This document shows, one piece after another, positions 1-10,632 of a stretch of 64,000 nucleotides of DNA (position 1 is the stretch's first letter; every line of letters begins with the position of its first letter). The DNA comes from Gordonia sp. ABSL11-1. GTDB taxonomy: Bacteria > Actinomycetota > Actinomycetes > Mycobacteriales > Mycobacteriaceae. The translations under genes and the position numbers were made by a program. Location: contig NZ_JASXSI010000005.1 in assembly GCF_030315685.1 (NCBI RefSeq), forward strand, positions 248,001-312,000, read 5' to 3'. The notes under the pieces were generated by a model. It worked only from the letters and a program-made list of their open reading frames with translations. It was not told the DNA's origin and made no database searches.

Positions 1-737
1 TTCGGCATCCCGGCGCCGGGCATCTGGAAGTTGGTGACGATGTCGGTGACCGCGCGCAGCGTCTGGTCCGGCGAGATGTCCATGCCGGCGCCGCAGATGT
101 TGCGGTAGAAGATCATGTGCAGGTTCTCGTCGGCGGCGATGCGCTGCAGCATGCGGTCGGCGATGGGGTCGTTGCACGCCTTGCCGGTGTTGCGGTGGCT
201 GACGCGGGTGGCGAGCTCCTGGAAAGTCACATACGCGACAGAGTGCAGGAGGCCGAGCTCGTCGGCGTAGTCCTCGAGTTCGTCGGTGCGTCCGGCGGCG
301 GCCAGCATCGGGTCGTACCCGTTGGTCATGTGGATCATCCGCGCCTCTTCGAGGGCGACGGGATCCACGCCGCGGGTGACGACGAGGTAGTCGCGCATCA
401 CGATGCCGTGCCGGTTCTCCTCGGCGGTCCAGCGACCGACCCAGTGCCCCCACGCCGAATCCATCGAGAAGTTCTCGGCGATGACGCGGTGATAGGACGG
501 CAGGTTGTCCTCGGTGAGCAGGTTGGTCACCATGGCGGCCTTGGCGACCTCGCCGAGCTGAGACTGCTCGGGGTCGTAGTCCACACCGCCGAGAGCGGCG
601 AAGTTCTGGCCCTCGTCCCACGGGACGTAGTCGTGCGGGTTCCAGTCCTTGGCGATCTTCAGGTGCCGATTGACGTTGTCCTCGGCAACCGGCGCCAGCT
701 CCTTGAGGAGTTCAAGCTGAGTAAGCTTGCGTGCCAT
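1..737 (-). CDS. desA: Acyl-ACP desaturase (DesA family), 3' end outside window
   Basis: Soluble di-iron desaturase that introduces a double bond into acyl-ACP, feeding unsaturated fatty acid or mycolic acid synthesis. The 245 visible codons carry the ferritin-like iron ligands of the family: E76 in a TED context, EENRH at 106-110 and DENLH at 203-207, plus the conserved NRHL and WNPHDY segments near the N terminus. The overall pattern is like mycobacterial DesA1/DesA2. The ATG at 737 is preceded by a strong GGAGGAA at a good distance, which fixes the start. The C-terminal part lies beyond position 1. Which paralogue (DesA1 or DesA2) cannot be decided from this part. Two overlapping dyads lie about 125-160 bp upstream. 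Confidence 0.93.
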   Translation of the reverse strand, partial: MARKLTQLELLKELAPVAEDNVNRHLKIAKDWNPHDYVPWDEGQNFAALGGVDYDPEQSQLGEVAKAAMVTNLLTEDNLPSYHRVIAENFSMDSAWGHWVGRWTAEENRHGIVMRDYLVVTRGVDPVALEEARMIHMTNGYDPMLAAAGRTDELEDYADELGLLHSVAYVTFQELATRVSHRNTGKACNDPIADRMLQRIAADENLHMIFYRNICGAGMDISPDQTLRAVTDIVTNFQMPGAGMP

Positions 738-1078
738 TGTTTCCTCCGAATGGTGGTGGTCCGCATGTGCGTGTCCGTTCTGACCGGTGTCTCGGCGCGG
801 GACTCGCATGGTGATCAGTGGTCCAGGGTACGACACCCTCCCAGGTCGGCCCAAGTCCGTACTTACGCCATCGTAACCACGCCTGGGCGTCGTTACAGTT
901 CGCTCGCGTGGCGCCGGTCACGGTCGGATCGTGCCCGGTGAGCCCGTGCGCGCCCGACCGATCATGGCCGATCAGGGCACCTGTGCGCAGCTCGTCGACG
1001 CGGATTCACAGCCGATTCGCAGGCCGGCGGCGCACCGCCCGTTGCCGACGAATCCCCCCTCACCCGACGTCGACGTCG
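738..1078. other. Non-coding gap upstream of desA
   Basis: About 340 bp without a credible gene. It must hold the desA promoter (reading leftwards) and the 3' end of the minus-strand SnoaL-like gene. The only clear structure is the pair of dyads at 863-896, listed separately. Confidence 0.6.
863..896. promoter_or_regulatory. Overlapping dyads upstream of desA (candidate operators)
   Basis: TTACG at 863-867 is mirrored by CGTAA at 872-876 (4-nt spacer). Overlapping it, GTAACCACGCC at 873-883 is mirrored by GGCGTCGTTAC at 886-896 with one mismatch and a 2-nt spacer. Mycobacterial desA genes are controlled by TetR-type desaturase regulators such as MadR, so a regulator site here is plausible. 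The assignment is inference. Confidence 0.45.
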
Positions 1079-1591
1079 CTAGGAACGTCGGGCGAACATG
1101 GCCCCGAAGGTCTCCATCCAACGGGCCGCGTCGTCGTCGAGGGTACCGAGTTCGGAGGCCTTTTCACACCACCTCATGGCCGCCTGTCCGAACTCCATGG
1201 GGTTGTAGACGTCCTCCTCGCGGCTCCACCGGCCGTCCCCGGCATAGGTGAGGATGGTGATGTTGGTGGCGGTGATCATCGTGCCGTCGCCGGGGTCGCG
1301 CATCGGGTTGTCCACCTCGCAGATCACCCGGCCGGTCGGCGCGTCGACGACGTGCCAGAGCGACGGGTATCCGGTCATGTGGCTGCCGGGGAAGGCGGTC
1401 ATCGTCTTCCAGATCCACCGGCGGATCTCCTCGCGACCCGACATCGTGCCGAGCGCGTGCTCGATGTAGTCGGCGTCCTCGGTGAACAGTTCGGCGAATC
1501 GGTCCCAGTCACGGGTCTGGGCGATCTCGGCCACGGTCTTCTGGAAGCCGCGGAAGGCGTCGTCGAGCTCGGCGGCGGTGAATGTGTTCAT
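1079..1591 (-). CDS. SnoaL/NTF2-like protein
   Basis: A 170-residue cone-shaped alpha+beta barrel protein of the SnoaL-like/NTF2 superfamily, a fold used by ketosteroid isomerases, polyketide cyclases and small hydratases. The sequence shows the usual layout: an N-terminal helix, DWDRFAELFTEDADYIEH near residues 28-45, a GREEIRRWI helix, and a final beta meander ending before MEFGQAAMRWCEKAS. The reaction is unknown. The gene is divergent from the WS/DGAT gene. A dyad matching the KstR steroid-regulator consensus lies 16 bp upstream of its start, which hints at a role in sterol or lipid catabolism. Confidence 0.8.
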   Translation of the reverse strand: MNTFTAAELDDAFRGFQKTVAEIAQTRDWDRFAELFTEDADYIEHALGTMSGREEIRRWIWKTMTAFPGSHMTGYPSLWHVVDAPTGRVICEVDNPMRDPGDGTMITATNITILTYAGDGRWSREEDVYNPMEFGQAAMRWCEKASELGTLDDDAARWMETFGAMFARRS

Positions 1592-1606
1592 CGAGCTGAA
1601 GCATAC

Positions 1607-1620
1607 TGGAACGTGTTCTA
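1607..1620. promoter_or_regulatory. KstR-like operator in a divergent promoter
   Basis: TGGAACGTGTTCTA fits the published KstR half-site pattern TNNAACNNGTTNNA exactly. It lies between the SnoaL-like gene (start 1591, minus) and the WS/DGAT gene (start 1735, plus), closest to the former. KstR is a TetR repressor of cholesterol catabolism in Mycobacterium and Rhodococcus. Its presence in this genome is assumed, not seen. Confidence 0.6.
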
Positions 1621-1734
1621 GAAATGCTGTTCGTGACCGAACTGATGGACGTTCGCATGCGGCACGCCGTTCCGCGGGTGCATCATGGTCACGCCGGGCC
1701 GCGGCGGTCTGGTCGGCGAGGGGTGGAGGGTGCG

Positions 1735-3135
1735 ATGCAGCGGCTGAGTGGACTCGATGCGTCCTTCCTCTATCTGGAGACGCGGTCCCAGCTGATGCAG
1801 GTCATCGGGCTCATGGAACTCGACCCGAGCACCGTGCCCGGCGGCTACAGCTTCCCGCGGCTGCGCGAAGAACTCGAACGGCGGATCTCGGCGATGCCGG
1901 CGTTTCGGCGCAAGCTCGACAACTCTCTGCTCAACATCGATCACCCGGTGTGGATCGAGGACGCCGACTTCGACATCGAACGCCACGTCCACCGGGTGGC
2001 CGTCCCGGCACCCGGTGGTGAGATCGAGGTCGCCGAACTGTGCGGTCATCTGGCCGGCCAGACCCTCGACCGCGGCAAACCGCTGTGGGAGCTGTGGATC
2101 ATCGAGGGGATGTCCGACGGCAAGGTCGCCGCGATGCTGCGGATGCACCATGCCTCGACCGACGGCGTGACCAGCGCCGAGATGCTGGCCCAGATGTGCA
2201 CGCTGACGCCGGAGTCCCCCGACCTCGACAGCGACAAGATGGCGGAGACGGCCGGACCGTCGTCGCGGACGACGATGGCGGTGACCGGGGCACTCAACTA
2301 CTTCGTGCAGCGGCCGATCGCGATGGCGAAGCTCGTACCCGGCACGGTCGGCGTGCCGGTCGGATGGTTGCGGCGCAGCCGGTCCAACTCGGCCATGCCG
2401 GCACCCTTCCAGGCGCCGCGGACGCGGTTCAACGCGCCGATCACCCCACACCGCTCGATCGCGCTGACCCAGCTGTCACTCGAGGACATCAAGCGGGTGA
2501 AGAACCGCTTCGGGGTCAAGATCAACGACGTCGTGCTCGCCATCACCGGCGGTGCGCTGCGCACCTACCTGCAGTCGCACGACGAACTGCCCGAACAGCC
2601 ACTGGTCGCGATGGTGCCGGTGTCGGTGCACGGTGCGGACGAGAGCGCGCTGGTCACCGGTGGCACCAACAAGGTCACCGGCATGTTCACCCGTCTGCCC
2701 TCCGACCTCGACGACCCGGTCGAGCGGATCGAACGCGCCGCGTCGATGACGCGGACGTCGAAGGAACACCACGCCGAGATCGACGCCAACATGTTGCGTG
2801 GCTGGGCGCAGTTCGCGCCGGGCACGACGATGTCCACACTGATGAAGCTGTACGGCGACCGACGCCTGGCGATGAGTCATCCGCCGATCTTCAACGTGCT
2901 CGTGTCCAACGTGCCCGGGCCGGACTTCCCGCTCTACTTCCTCGGGGCGAGGGTCGCGTCGGTCTATCCGCTCGGGCCGATCTTCCACGGCCTGGGGCTC
3001 AACATCACCGTGTTCTCCGCCGACGGCCACCTCAATGTCGGCATCGTCGCCTGCACCGATCAGACCCCTGACGTCTGGGCGATCGCGCATGCCTTCGACG
3101 AGGAGCTCAAGCAACTCCTCGAACAGTGCGACTGA
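1735..3135 (+). CDS. Wax ester synthase/diacylglycerol acyltransferase (WS/DGAT)
   Basis: Bifunctional acyltransferase that makes triacylglycerol or wax esters from acyl-CoA plus diacylglycerol or fatty alcohol, a typical storage-lipid enzyme of Mycobacteriales. The N terminus (QRLSGLDASFLYLE) is diagnostic. The catalytic HHxxxDG motif is HHASTDG at residues 138-144. A second conserved block near the C terminus reads SNVPGP. Length is 466 residues, normal for the family. I chose the ATG at 1735 rather than an upstream ATG at 1624 because GGAGGG sits 4-9 bases before it and family homology begins there. Divergent to the SnoaL-like gene and convergent with nadE, whose stop is 10 bp away. Confidence 0.93.
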   Translation: MQRLSGLDASFLYLETRSQLMQVIGLMELDPSTVPGGYSFPRLREELERRISAMPAFRRKLDNSLLNIDHPVWIEDADFDIERHVHRVAVPAPGGEIEVAELCGHLAGQTLDRGKPLWELWIIEGMSDGKVAAMLRMHHASTDGVTSAEMLAQMCTLTPESPDLDSDKMAETAGPSSRTTMAVTGALNYFVQRPIAMAKLVPGTVGVPVGWLRRSRSNSAMPAPFQAPRTRFNAPITPHRSIALTQLSLEDIKRVKNRFGVKINDVVLAITGGALRTYLQSHDELPEQPLVAMVPVSVHGADESALVTGGTNKVTGMFTRLPSDLDDPVERIERAASMTRTSKEHHAEIDANMLRGWAQFAPGTTMSTLMKLYGDRRLAMSHPPIFNVLVSNVPGPDFPLYFLGARVASVYPLGPIFHGLGLNITVFSADGHLNVGIVACTDQTPDVWAIAHAFDEELKQLLEQCD

Positions 3136-3144
3136 CGGGACCGG

Positions 3145-5160
<2,016 letters not shown>

Positions 5161-5177
5161 TCCTCGAGCCTAGTGGG

Positions 5178-6344
5178 TCACAACCCCAGATCCTTCGCGA
5201 TGATCGTCTTCATCACCTCGTTGGTGCCGCCGTAGATCCGCCGACACCCGGGTGTCGGCGTACAGGCGCGCGATCGGGTACTCGAGGATGTAGCCGTAGC
5301 CGCCGTGCAACTGCAGGCATTTGTCGATGACACGGCCGGCGGTGTCGGTCGCGAACAACGTGACCCGCGCGGCGTCGGGCACCGTCAGTTCGCCGGCGTT
5401 GTGCAGTTCGAGTGCGCGGTCGACGAACTGCCGGATCGCCTCCACCTCGGCGGAGCATTCGGCCAGCACGAACTTGGTGTTCTGGAACGACGCGACGGGC
5501 TTGCCGAAGACGTCGCGCTCCTTGGTGTGGGCGAGCGCATGCTGCACCGCCGCAGCGGCCGTCGCCGACGCCCCGATCGCGATGGTCAGCCGTTCCTGCG
5601 CCAGGTTGTGGGTGAGATAGGTGACACCCTCGCCCTCGTCGCCGAGGCGATCCTCGACGGACACCTTCACCGAGCTGAACGACAGTTCGGCGGTGTCGGA
5701 GGCCCTGAGTCCGATCTTCTCCAGTGTGCGTCCGACGGTGTAGCCCTCGGAGGTGGTGTCGACGACGAGGATCGAGAGGCCCGCGCGTCGGTTCTGCGCG
5801 TCGTACGGGGAGGTGCGGCAGACGACGAGCACCCGGTCCGCGAGCGCACCGCCGGTGATGAACGTCTTCGCGCCGTCGAGGATGTCGTGGCTGCCGTCCT
5901 CCGAGAGCTTCGCCGTGGTGGAGATGTTCGCGAGATCCGAACCGGTGCCCGGCTCGGTCATCGCGATCGCGAACATGATGTCGCCGGAACAGAATCCGGG
6001 CAGCCACCGCTGCTTCTGTTCCTCGGTGGCATGCTCGAGCAGGTAGGGCAGGATCAGGTTGGAGGGCACCGAGTCGCTGCCGAAGGTGACTCCGGCTGCC
6101 GACGTCTCCTCGGCGATGACCATCGAGTAGGTGAAGTCGTCGGCGCCGCCACCGCCGAACTCCTCCGGCGCCTCGATGCCGAGCACACCCAGATCGCCGA
6201 GCCGGTTGTAGAACTCGCGCGCCGGGTGGCCCTGCTTCTCCCAGTCGTGGTGCTGCGGGACGACCTCCTTGGCGATGAAGTCGCGGACGGTCTTGCGGAA
6301 GGCGTGGTGGTCCTGTGGTCCTCGGTGAACACGGTGCGCTGCAT
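5178..6344 (-). pseudogene. Acyl-CoA dehydrogenase with two frameshifts
   Basis: An acyl-CoA dehydrogenase (FAD-linked alpha,beta-oxidation of acyl-CoA) whose body is well conserved (AMTEPGTGSDLANI, LHGGYGYILEYPIARLY) but out of frame with both ends. After the ATG at 6344, with MQRTVFTEDH in frame, an 8-bp tandem duplication (6307-6314 and 6315-6322) shifts the frame. Near 5241 one extra base shifts it again, so that the expected C-terminal RIYGGTNEVMKTII and the stop at 5178 are in another frame. Remaining codons look normal, so the damage is recent or a sequencing artefact. No start codon with a ribosome site serves the long central frame. Confidence 0.8.
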
Positions 6345-6362
6345 GGATTTTCCCCTCGGTTC

Positions 6363-7559
6363 TCAGTTCTCGCGGTACTCGCGGAGCAGTCCGCGGCTGA
6401 TGATCTGTTTCTGGATCTCGCTGGTTCCCTCGCCGATCAGCAGGAACGGCGCCTCGCGCATCAGTCGTTCGATCTCGAATTCCTTCGAGTAGCCGTAGCC
6501 GCCGTGGATCCGGAAGCTGGCCTGGGTGACCTCCGAGCAGTATTCGCTGCACAGGTATTTGGCCATGCCGGCGGCGACGTCGTTGCGTTCGCCGGAGTCC
6601 TTGAGGCGTGCGGCGTTGACCATCATCAGGTGGGCGGCCTCGACCTTGGTGGCCATCTCTGCGAGACTGAACGCGACGGCCTGGTGTTCGGCGATCGGTT
6701 TGCCGAATGTGCTGCGCTGCTGGGCATATCGCGCGGCCAACTCAAAGGCGCGCTGTGCGACGCCGCACGCGCGGGCCGACACGTTGACCCGGCCGACCTC
6801 GACGCCGTCCATCATGTGTGCGAATCCCTTGCCGGGGGAGCCGCCGAGGATGTCGGAGGCCGGCGCGCGGTGCCCGTCGAAGATCAGTTCGGTGGTGTCG
6901 ATGCCCTTGTAGCCCATCTTGTCCAGCTTGCGCGGGATCGTCAGTCCCGGCAGCACCTCGCCGAATCCGGCGGGCTTCTCGATGAGGAAGGTGGTCAGGT
7001 TCTTGTGCGGTTTGTCGTGGCCCTCCTCGGTGCGTACCAGGGCGGCGACGAGAGTGGAACTCGCGCCGTTGGTCAGCCACATCTTCTGTCCGGTGATGGA
7101 GTAGTCGTCGTCGCCGGTGCGCTTGGCCGTGGTCGTGATCGCGGCGACGTCGGAACCCAGGTCGGGTTCGGACATGGAGAACGCGCCGCGGACCTCTCCG
7201 GTCGCCATGCGCGGCAGGAAACGCTGCTTCTGCTCGTCGGTGCCGTGCTGACGGATCATGTAGGCGACGATGAAGTGGGTGTTGATCACCCCGGATACGC
7301 TCATCCAGCCGCGGGCCAGCTCCTCGACGCACAGCGCGTAGGTGAGCAGGGATTCGCCGAGGCCGCCGTACTCCTCGGGGATCATCAGCCCGAACAGTCC
7401 CATCTCCCGCATTCCGTCGACGATCTCCTGCGGATACGAATCGGTGTGCTCGAGTTCCTGGGCGTTCGGGATGATCTGCTTGTCGACGAACCGTCGCACG
7501 TTCGCAAGGATCTCGGTCTGGATCTCGGTCAGGCCGAGGGTCTGGGCGAGGCGGGTCAT
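6363..7559 (-). CDS. Acyl-CoA dehydrogenase
   Basis: Intact 398-residue acyl-CoA dehydrogenase, the first step of beta-oxidation. Signature blocks are present: SMSEPDLGSDVAAI around residue 125, QKMWLTNGASST, and the C-terminal HGGYGYSKEFEIERL followed by GEGTSEIQKQII. The catalytic base usually lies in the last block. I chose the ATG at 7559 because GGAGGT is 6 bases upstream and homology starts there; the open frame runs further upstream without similarity. Head-to-tail with the frameshifted fadE (18 bp gap), so the two were probably one operon. Confidence 0.93.
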   Translation of the reverse strand: MTRLAQTLGLTEIQTEILANVRRFVDKQIIPNAQELEHTDSYPQEIVDGMREMGLFGLMIPEEYGGLGESLLTYALCVEELARGWMSVSGVINTHFIVAYMIRQHGTDEQKQRFLPRMATGEVRGAFSMSEPDLGSDVAAITTTAKRTGDDDYSITGQKMWLTNGASSTLVAALVRTEEGHDKPHKNLTTFLIEKPAGFGEVLPGLTIPRKLDKMGYKGIDTTELIFDGHRAPASDILGGSPGKGFAHMMDGVEVGRVNVSARACGVAQRAFELAARYAQQRSTFGKPIAEHQAVAFSLAEMATKVEAAHLMMVNAARLKDSGERNDVAAGMAKYLCSEYCSEVTQASFRIHGGYGYSKEFEIERLMREAPFLLIGEGTSEIQKQIISRGLLREYREN

Positions 7560-8033
7560 CTGCGACCTCCTTCTTCCGCTGCCGCAGGTGGGCAGGTGCG
7601 CACGGGGTGGTCCGGTGTCGACGGACGCCGACACCGGTGAACTCTCAGCATGCCCGTCCGACCGACGCGGCGGAATGGGCGATCGGCTAAGACAGCGATA
7701 GCGGCAGCCAATGAACCCGTGTCCGCGCCCGCGTTGACCCGCACGCTGTCCCCGATGACACCACAGCAGGCAGCGATGTCGCCCGGCTCCTCGGCTGTCC
7801 TCGCTGGTGTCATCGGGGACAGGCCCGCCCACGCATCGGGTGGAGATCTGACATCCTCGGTCTCGTCGAGACGGTCTGCGTGCCGGGCGCGCCCCGTCGA
7901 CGCGTCATAGGCGGGGGCTATCCGACCGTGAGGGTGAATCTACTTGTGATCCAACCGGCCTCGTGGTCGATTCGAATGGGGAACGCGTGCGCCAGGCGCG
8001 AACCCGCCACCGTGGGAGACAAGGGAGAGACCC
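7560..8033. other. Divergent promoter region with a long perfect inverted repeat
   Basis: About 470 bp between the divergent acyl-CoA dehydrogenase (minus) and thiolase (plus). No convincing gene. It holds the 18-bp perfect inverted repeat at 7747-7822 and must hold promoters for both genes. Confidence 0.6.
7747..7822. repeat. 18-bp perfect inverted repeat with 40-nt loop
   Basis: CTGTCCCCGATGACACCA at 7747-7764 is matched exactly in reverse complement by 7805-7822. The loop is 40 nt. No run of T follows on either side, so an intrinsic terminator is unlikely. It could be an operator pair, an RNA hairpin or the ends of a very short element. Confidence 0.75.
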
Positions 8034-9167
8034 ATGCCTGATGCAGTGATCGTCGACGCCGTCCGCACACCGATCGGCCGGCGCCGCGGCGCGTTGTCCG
8101 GCATCCATCCGGCCGACCTGTCGGCGCATGTGCTCGAGGCGCTCGTCAACCGTACGGGGATCGATCCGGGCGTGATCGACGATGTCGTGTGGGGATGCGT
8201 GAGCCAGACGGCCGAGCAGGCCACCAACATCGGCCGCACCGCCGTGCTCGCCGCCGGATGGCCCGAATCGGTGCCCGGCACGACCGTGAGTCGGGCGTGC
8301 GGATCGAGTCAGCAGGCGGTCAGCATGGCCGCCGCGGCCGTCATCTCGGGACAGCAGGACATCGTCGTCGCCGGAGGTGTGGAGTCGATGAGCCGCGTGC
8401 CCATGGGCAGCGCCGCACCCAACGGCGAGAATCAGCCGGCGACCGTTCTCGGCCGCTACGGTGTCGACCGCTTCAGTCAGGGCGTCGGTGCGGAGATGAT
8501 GGCCGACAAGTGGTCGTTGAGCCGCACCGCGCTCGACGAGTTCTCATTGCGCTCACACGAACTCGCCGCGGCCGCTGCGGACTCGGGGGCGTTCGACGGT
8601 CAGCTCGCCCCGATCACCGGCGTCCTCGAGGGTGACGAGGGCATCCGGCGCGGGGGCACCGTCGAATCCATGGGCACGCTGAAGCCGGCGTTCAAGGAGG
8701 ATGGGGTCATCCACGCCGGCAACGCCTCCCAGATCTCCGACGGTGCGGGTGCCCTGCTGGTGATGAGCAGCGATACGGCCGCCGCGCGCGGGCTGACCCC
8801 GATCGCCCGCGTGCACACCGCGGTCGTCGCCGGAGATGACCCCGTCATCATGCTGACCGGACCGATCGCGGCGACGGCAAAGGCGCTCGATCGCTCCGGC
8901 CTCACGATCGGCGACATCGGTGCGTTCGAGATCAACGAGGCCTTCGCACCGGTACCCATGGCGTGGCAGATCGAGACCGGCGCCGACCATCAGCGGCTCA
9001 ACCCGCTCGGCGGAGCGATCGCCGTCGGCCACCCACTGGGCGGGTCCGGCGCGATCCTGATGACCCGCCTGATCCATCACATGCGCGACAACGGCATCCG
9101 CTACGGACTCCAATCCATGTGCGAGGCCGGCGGCATGGCCAACGCGACCATCCTCGAGCTCGTCTGA
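8034..9167 (+). CDS. Thiolase (acetyl-CoA acetyltransferase family)
   Basis: Cleaves 3-ketoacyl-CoA to acetyl-CoA and a shortened acyl-CoA, or runs in reverse. The 377-residue protein has the nucleophilic cysteine C89 in SRACGSSQQ, the NEAFAPVP block, the histidine motif GHPLGGSGA and the second active-site cysteine in CEAGGMANA near the C terminus. All catalytic parts are present. The start follows GGGAGA about 7 bases upstream. It pairs with the divergent acyl-CoA dehydrogenase across a 470-bp regulatory gap, which suggests one beta-oxidation unit. Confidence 0.94.
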   Translation: MPDAVIVDAVRTPIGRRRGALSGIHPADLSAHVLEALVNRTGIDPGVIDDVVWGCVSQTAEQATNIGRTAVLAAGWPESVPGTTVSRACGSSQQAVSMAAAAVISGQQDIVVAGGVESMSRVPMGSAAPNGENQPATVLGRYGVDRFSQGVGAEMMADKWSLSRTALDEFSLRSHELAAAAADSGAFDGQLAPITGVLEGDEGIRRGGTVESMGTLKPAFKEDGVIHAGNASQISDGAGALLVMSSDTAAARGLTPIARVHTAVVAGDDPVIMLTGPIAATAKALDRSGLTIGDIGAFEINEAFAPVPMAWQIETGADHQRLNPLGGAIAVGHPLGGSGAILMTRLIHHMRDNGIRYGLQSMCEAGGMANATILELV

Positions 9168-9212
9168 GGGACATCTCTGCCTGTCGAGTGACAGCCCGAG
9201 GCGTAGACCCGT

Positions 9213-9263
9213 TGGTCGAGTAGCCGCGAGCGAGCGCAGCGAGTCCGAGGCGTATCGAGACCA
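9213..9263. repeat. REP-like palindromic intergenic repeat
   Basis: The segment opens with TGGTCGAGTAGCC and closes with CGTATCGAGACCA, an imperfect inverted repeat around a GAGCGCAGCGAG core. Such elements are common between convergent genes in Gordonia and Rhodococcus. It sits between convergent thiolase and acyl-CoA dehydrogenase genes. I see only one copy of this exact form in the window. Confidence 0.65.
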
Positions 9264-9286
9264 GGAGAACCGAAGGAACACACCGC

Positions 9287-10501
9287 CTATCGGGATTCGA
9301 CCCGTGTTCCCGTGCGGAGCTCGCCCTGGCGCTGCGCTTGTTTCACCAGGTTGCGTCCGATGATGAGACGCTGGATCTCGCTGGTGCCCTCGTAGAGGCG
9401 GAGCAGGCGGACGTCGCGGTAGATCCGCTCGACGGGGACCTCACGCATGTAGCCGCTGCCACCGTGGATCTGGACGGCGAGATCGGCGACCTTGCCCACC
9501 ATCTCGGTGCAGAACAACTTGGCCGCCGACGGCGCGATCCGCCGGTCGGTGCCGTCGACCCACGCGCGGGCGGCGTCACGGACCATCGCCCGGCCGGCCA
9601 TGACCCCGGTCTGCTGATCGGCCAGCATGGCCTGCACCAGCTGGAACTCGCCGATGGCGGTGCCGCCTTGGGTGGCGGTCGCCGCCCAAGTGACGGACTC
9701 GTCGAGAGCGCGCTGGGCGGTGCCGACCGAGAGTGCTGCGATGTGGACGCGTCCCCGGGCCAGCGACGTCATCGCCGCCCGGTAGCCGACATCCTCGCTG
9801 CCGCCGACGAGCGCCGCCTCCGGAACGCGGACATCGTCGAAGTGCACATCCGATGTCCATGCTCCTTCCTGACCCATCTTGCGGTCCTTGGTCCCGACGG
9901 ACACGCCGGCGGTGGCGGCGGGGACGAGGAACACCGCGATCCCGGTCCCACTTTCGTCCTTGGGGCGGGTACGGGCGAACACGACGAACAGATCGGCCAG
10001 CGGCGCGTTGGTGATGAATCGCTTCTCACCGGTGATGACCCAGTCCGAGCCGTCGCGCACCGCCTTGGTACGCAGCCCGGCCGGGTCCGAGCCGGCGCCC
10101 GGCTCGGTGAGCGCGAACGAGGCGACGACCTCACCCGAGGCGATTCTCTCCAGCCAGGTGGCCTTCTGCTCGTCGGTGCCGAACCCGACGAGGACCTGTC
10201 CGGCGATCCCGTTGTTCGTGCCGAACATCGACCGTAGCGACAACGAGGTGTACCCCAGTTCCATCGCCAACTCGACGTCCTGGCTCAGGTCGAGTCCCAG
10301 GCCACCCCACTCCTGCGGAATGGCGTATCCGAACAGCCCCATCTCCTTCGCCGTCGACCGGACGTCGTCGGGAATCGCGTCGGCGTCGAGGATCTCCTGC
10401 TCGCGCGGGACGACCTTCTCCCGCACGAATTCACGTGTGGCGGCAAGAATGTCGGCGAAATCGTCGGCGCTGACCTGGGGTGCGGGTGCTGAGCTGTTCA
10501 T
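9287..10501 (-). CDS. Acyl-CoA dehydrogenase
   Basis: Acyl-CoA dehydrogenase of about 404 residues. Core blocks are ALTEPGAGSDPAGL, GEKRFITNAPLAD, IHGGSGYMREVPVERIYRD and the C-terminal YEGTSEIQRLIIGRNL. GGGAGG lies directly against an ATG at 10513, which is too close to be used, and 12 bases before the ATG at 10501, so 10501 is preferred. Divergent to the FabG-like reductase with a gap of 131 bp, and likely to belong to the same catabolic cluster as that reductase and the following thiolase. Confidence 0.92.
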   Translation of the reverse strand: MNSSAPAPQVSADDFADILAATREFVREKVVPREQEILDADAIPDDVRSTAKEMGLFGYAIPQEWGGLGLDLSQDVELAMELGYTSLSLRSMFGTNNGIAGQVLVGFGTDEQKATWLERIASGEVVASFALTEPGAGSDPAGLRTKAVRDGSDWVITGEKRFITNAPLADLFVVFARTRPKDESGTGIAVFLVPAATAGVSVGTKDRKMGQEGAWTSDVHFDDVRVPEAALVGGSEDVGYRAAMTSLARGRVHIAALSVGTAQRALDESVTWAATATQGGTAIGEFQLVQAMLADQQTGVMAGRAMVRDAARAWVDGTDRRIAPSAAKLFCTEMVGKVADLAVQIHGGSGYMREVPVERIYRDVRLLRLYEGTSEIQRLIIGRNLVKQAQRQGELRTGTRVESR

Positions 10502-10632
10502 GACACTGGTCATCCTCCCACTCTGGCCGCCCCCGCGTGCGCGGTCCACAACGAACTCCCTTCCGGTCCCTTAGCCGCTTCGAATGAATCGGCGGGCCTT
10601 CTCGCCTCGAACTGCCGGTAGATTCGGAACGC

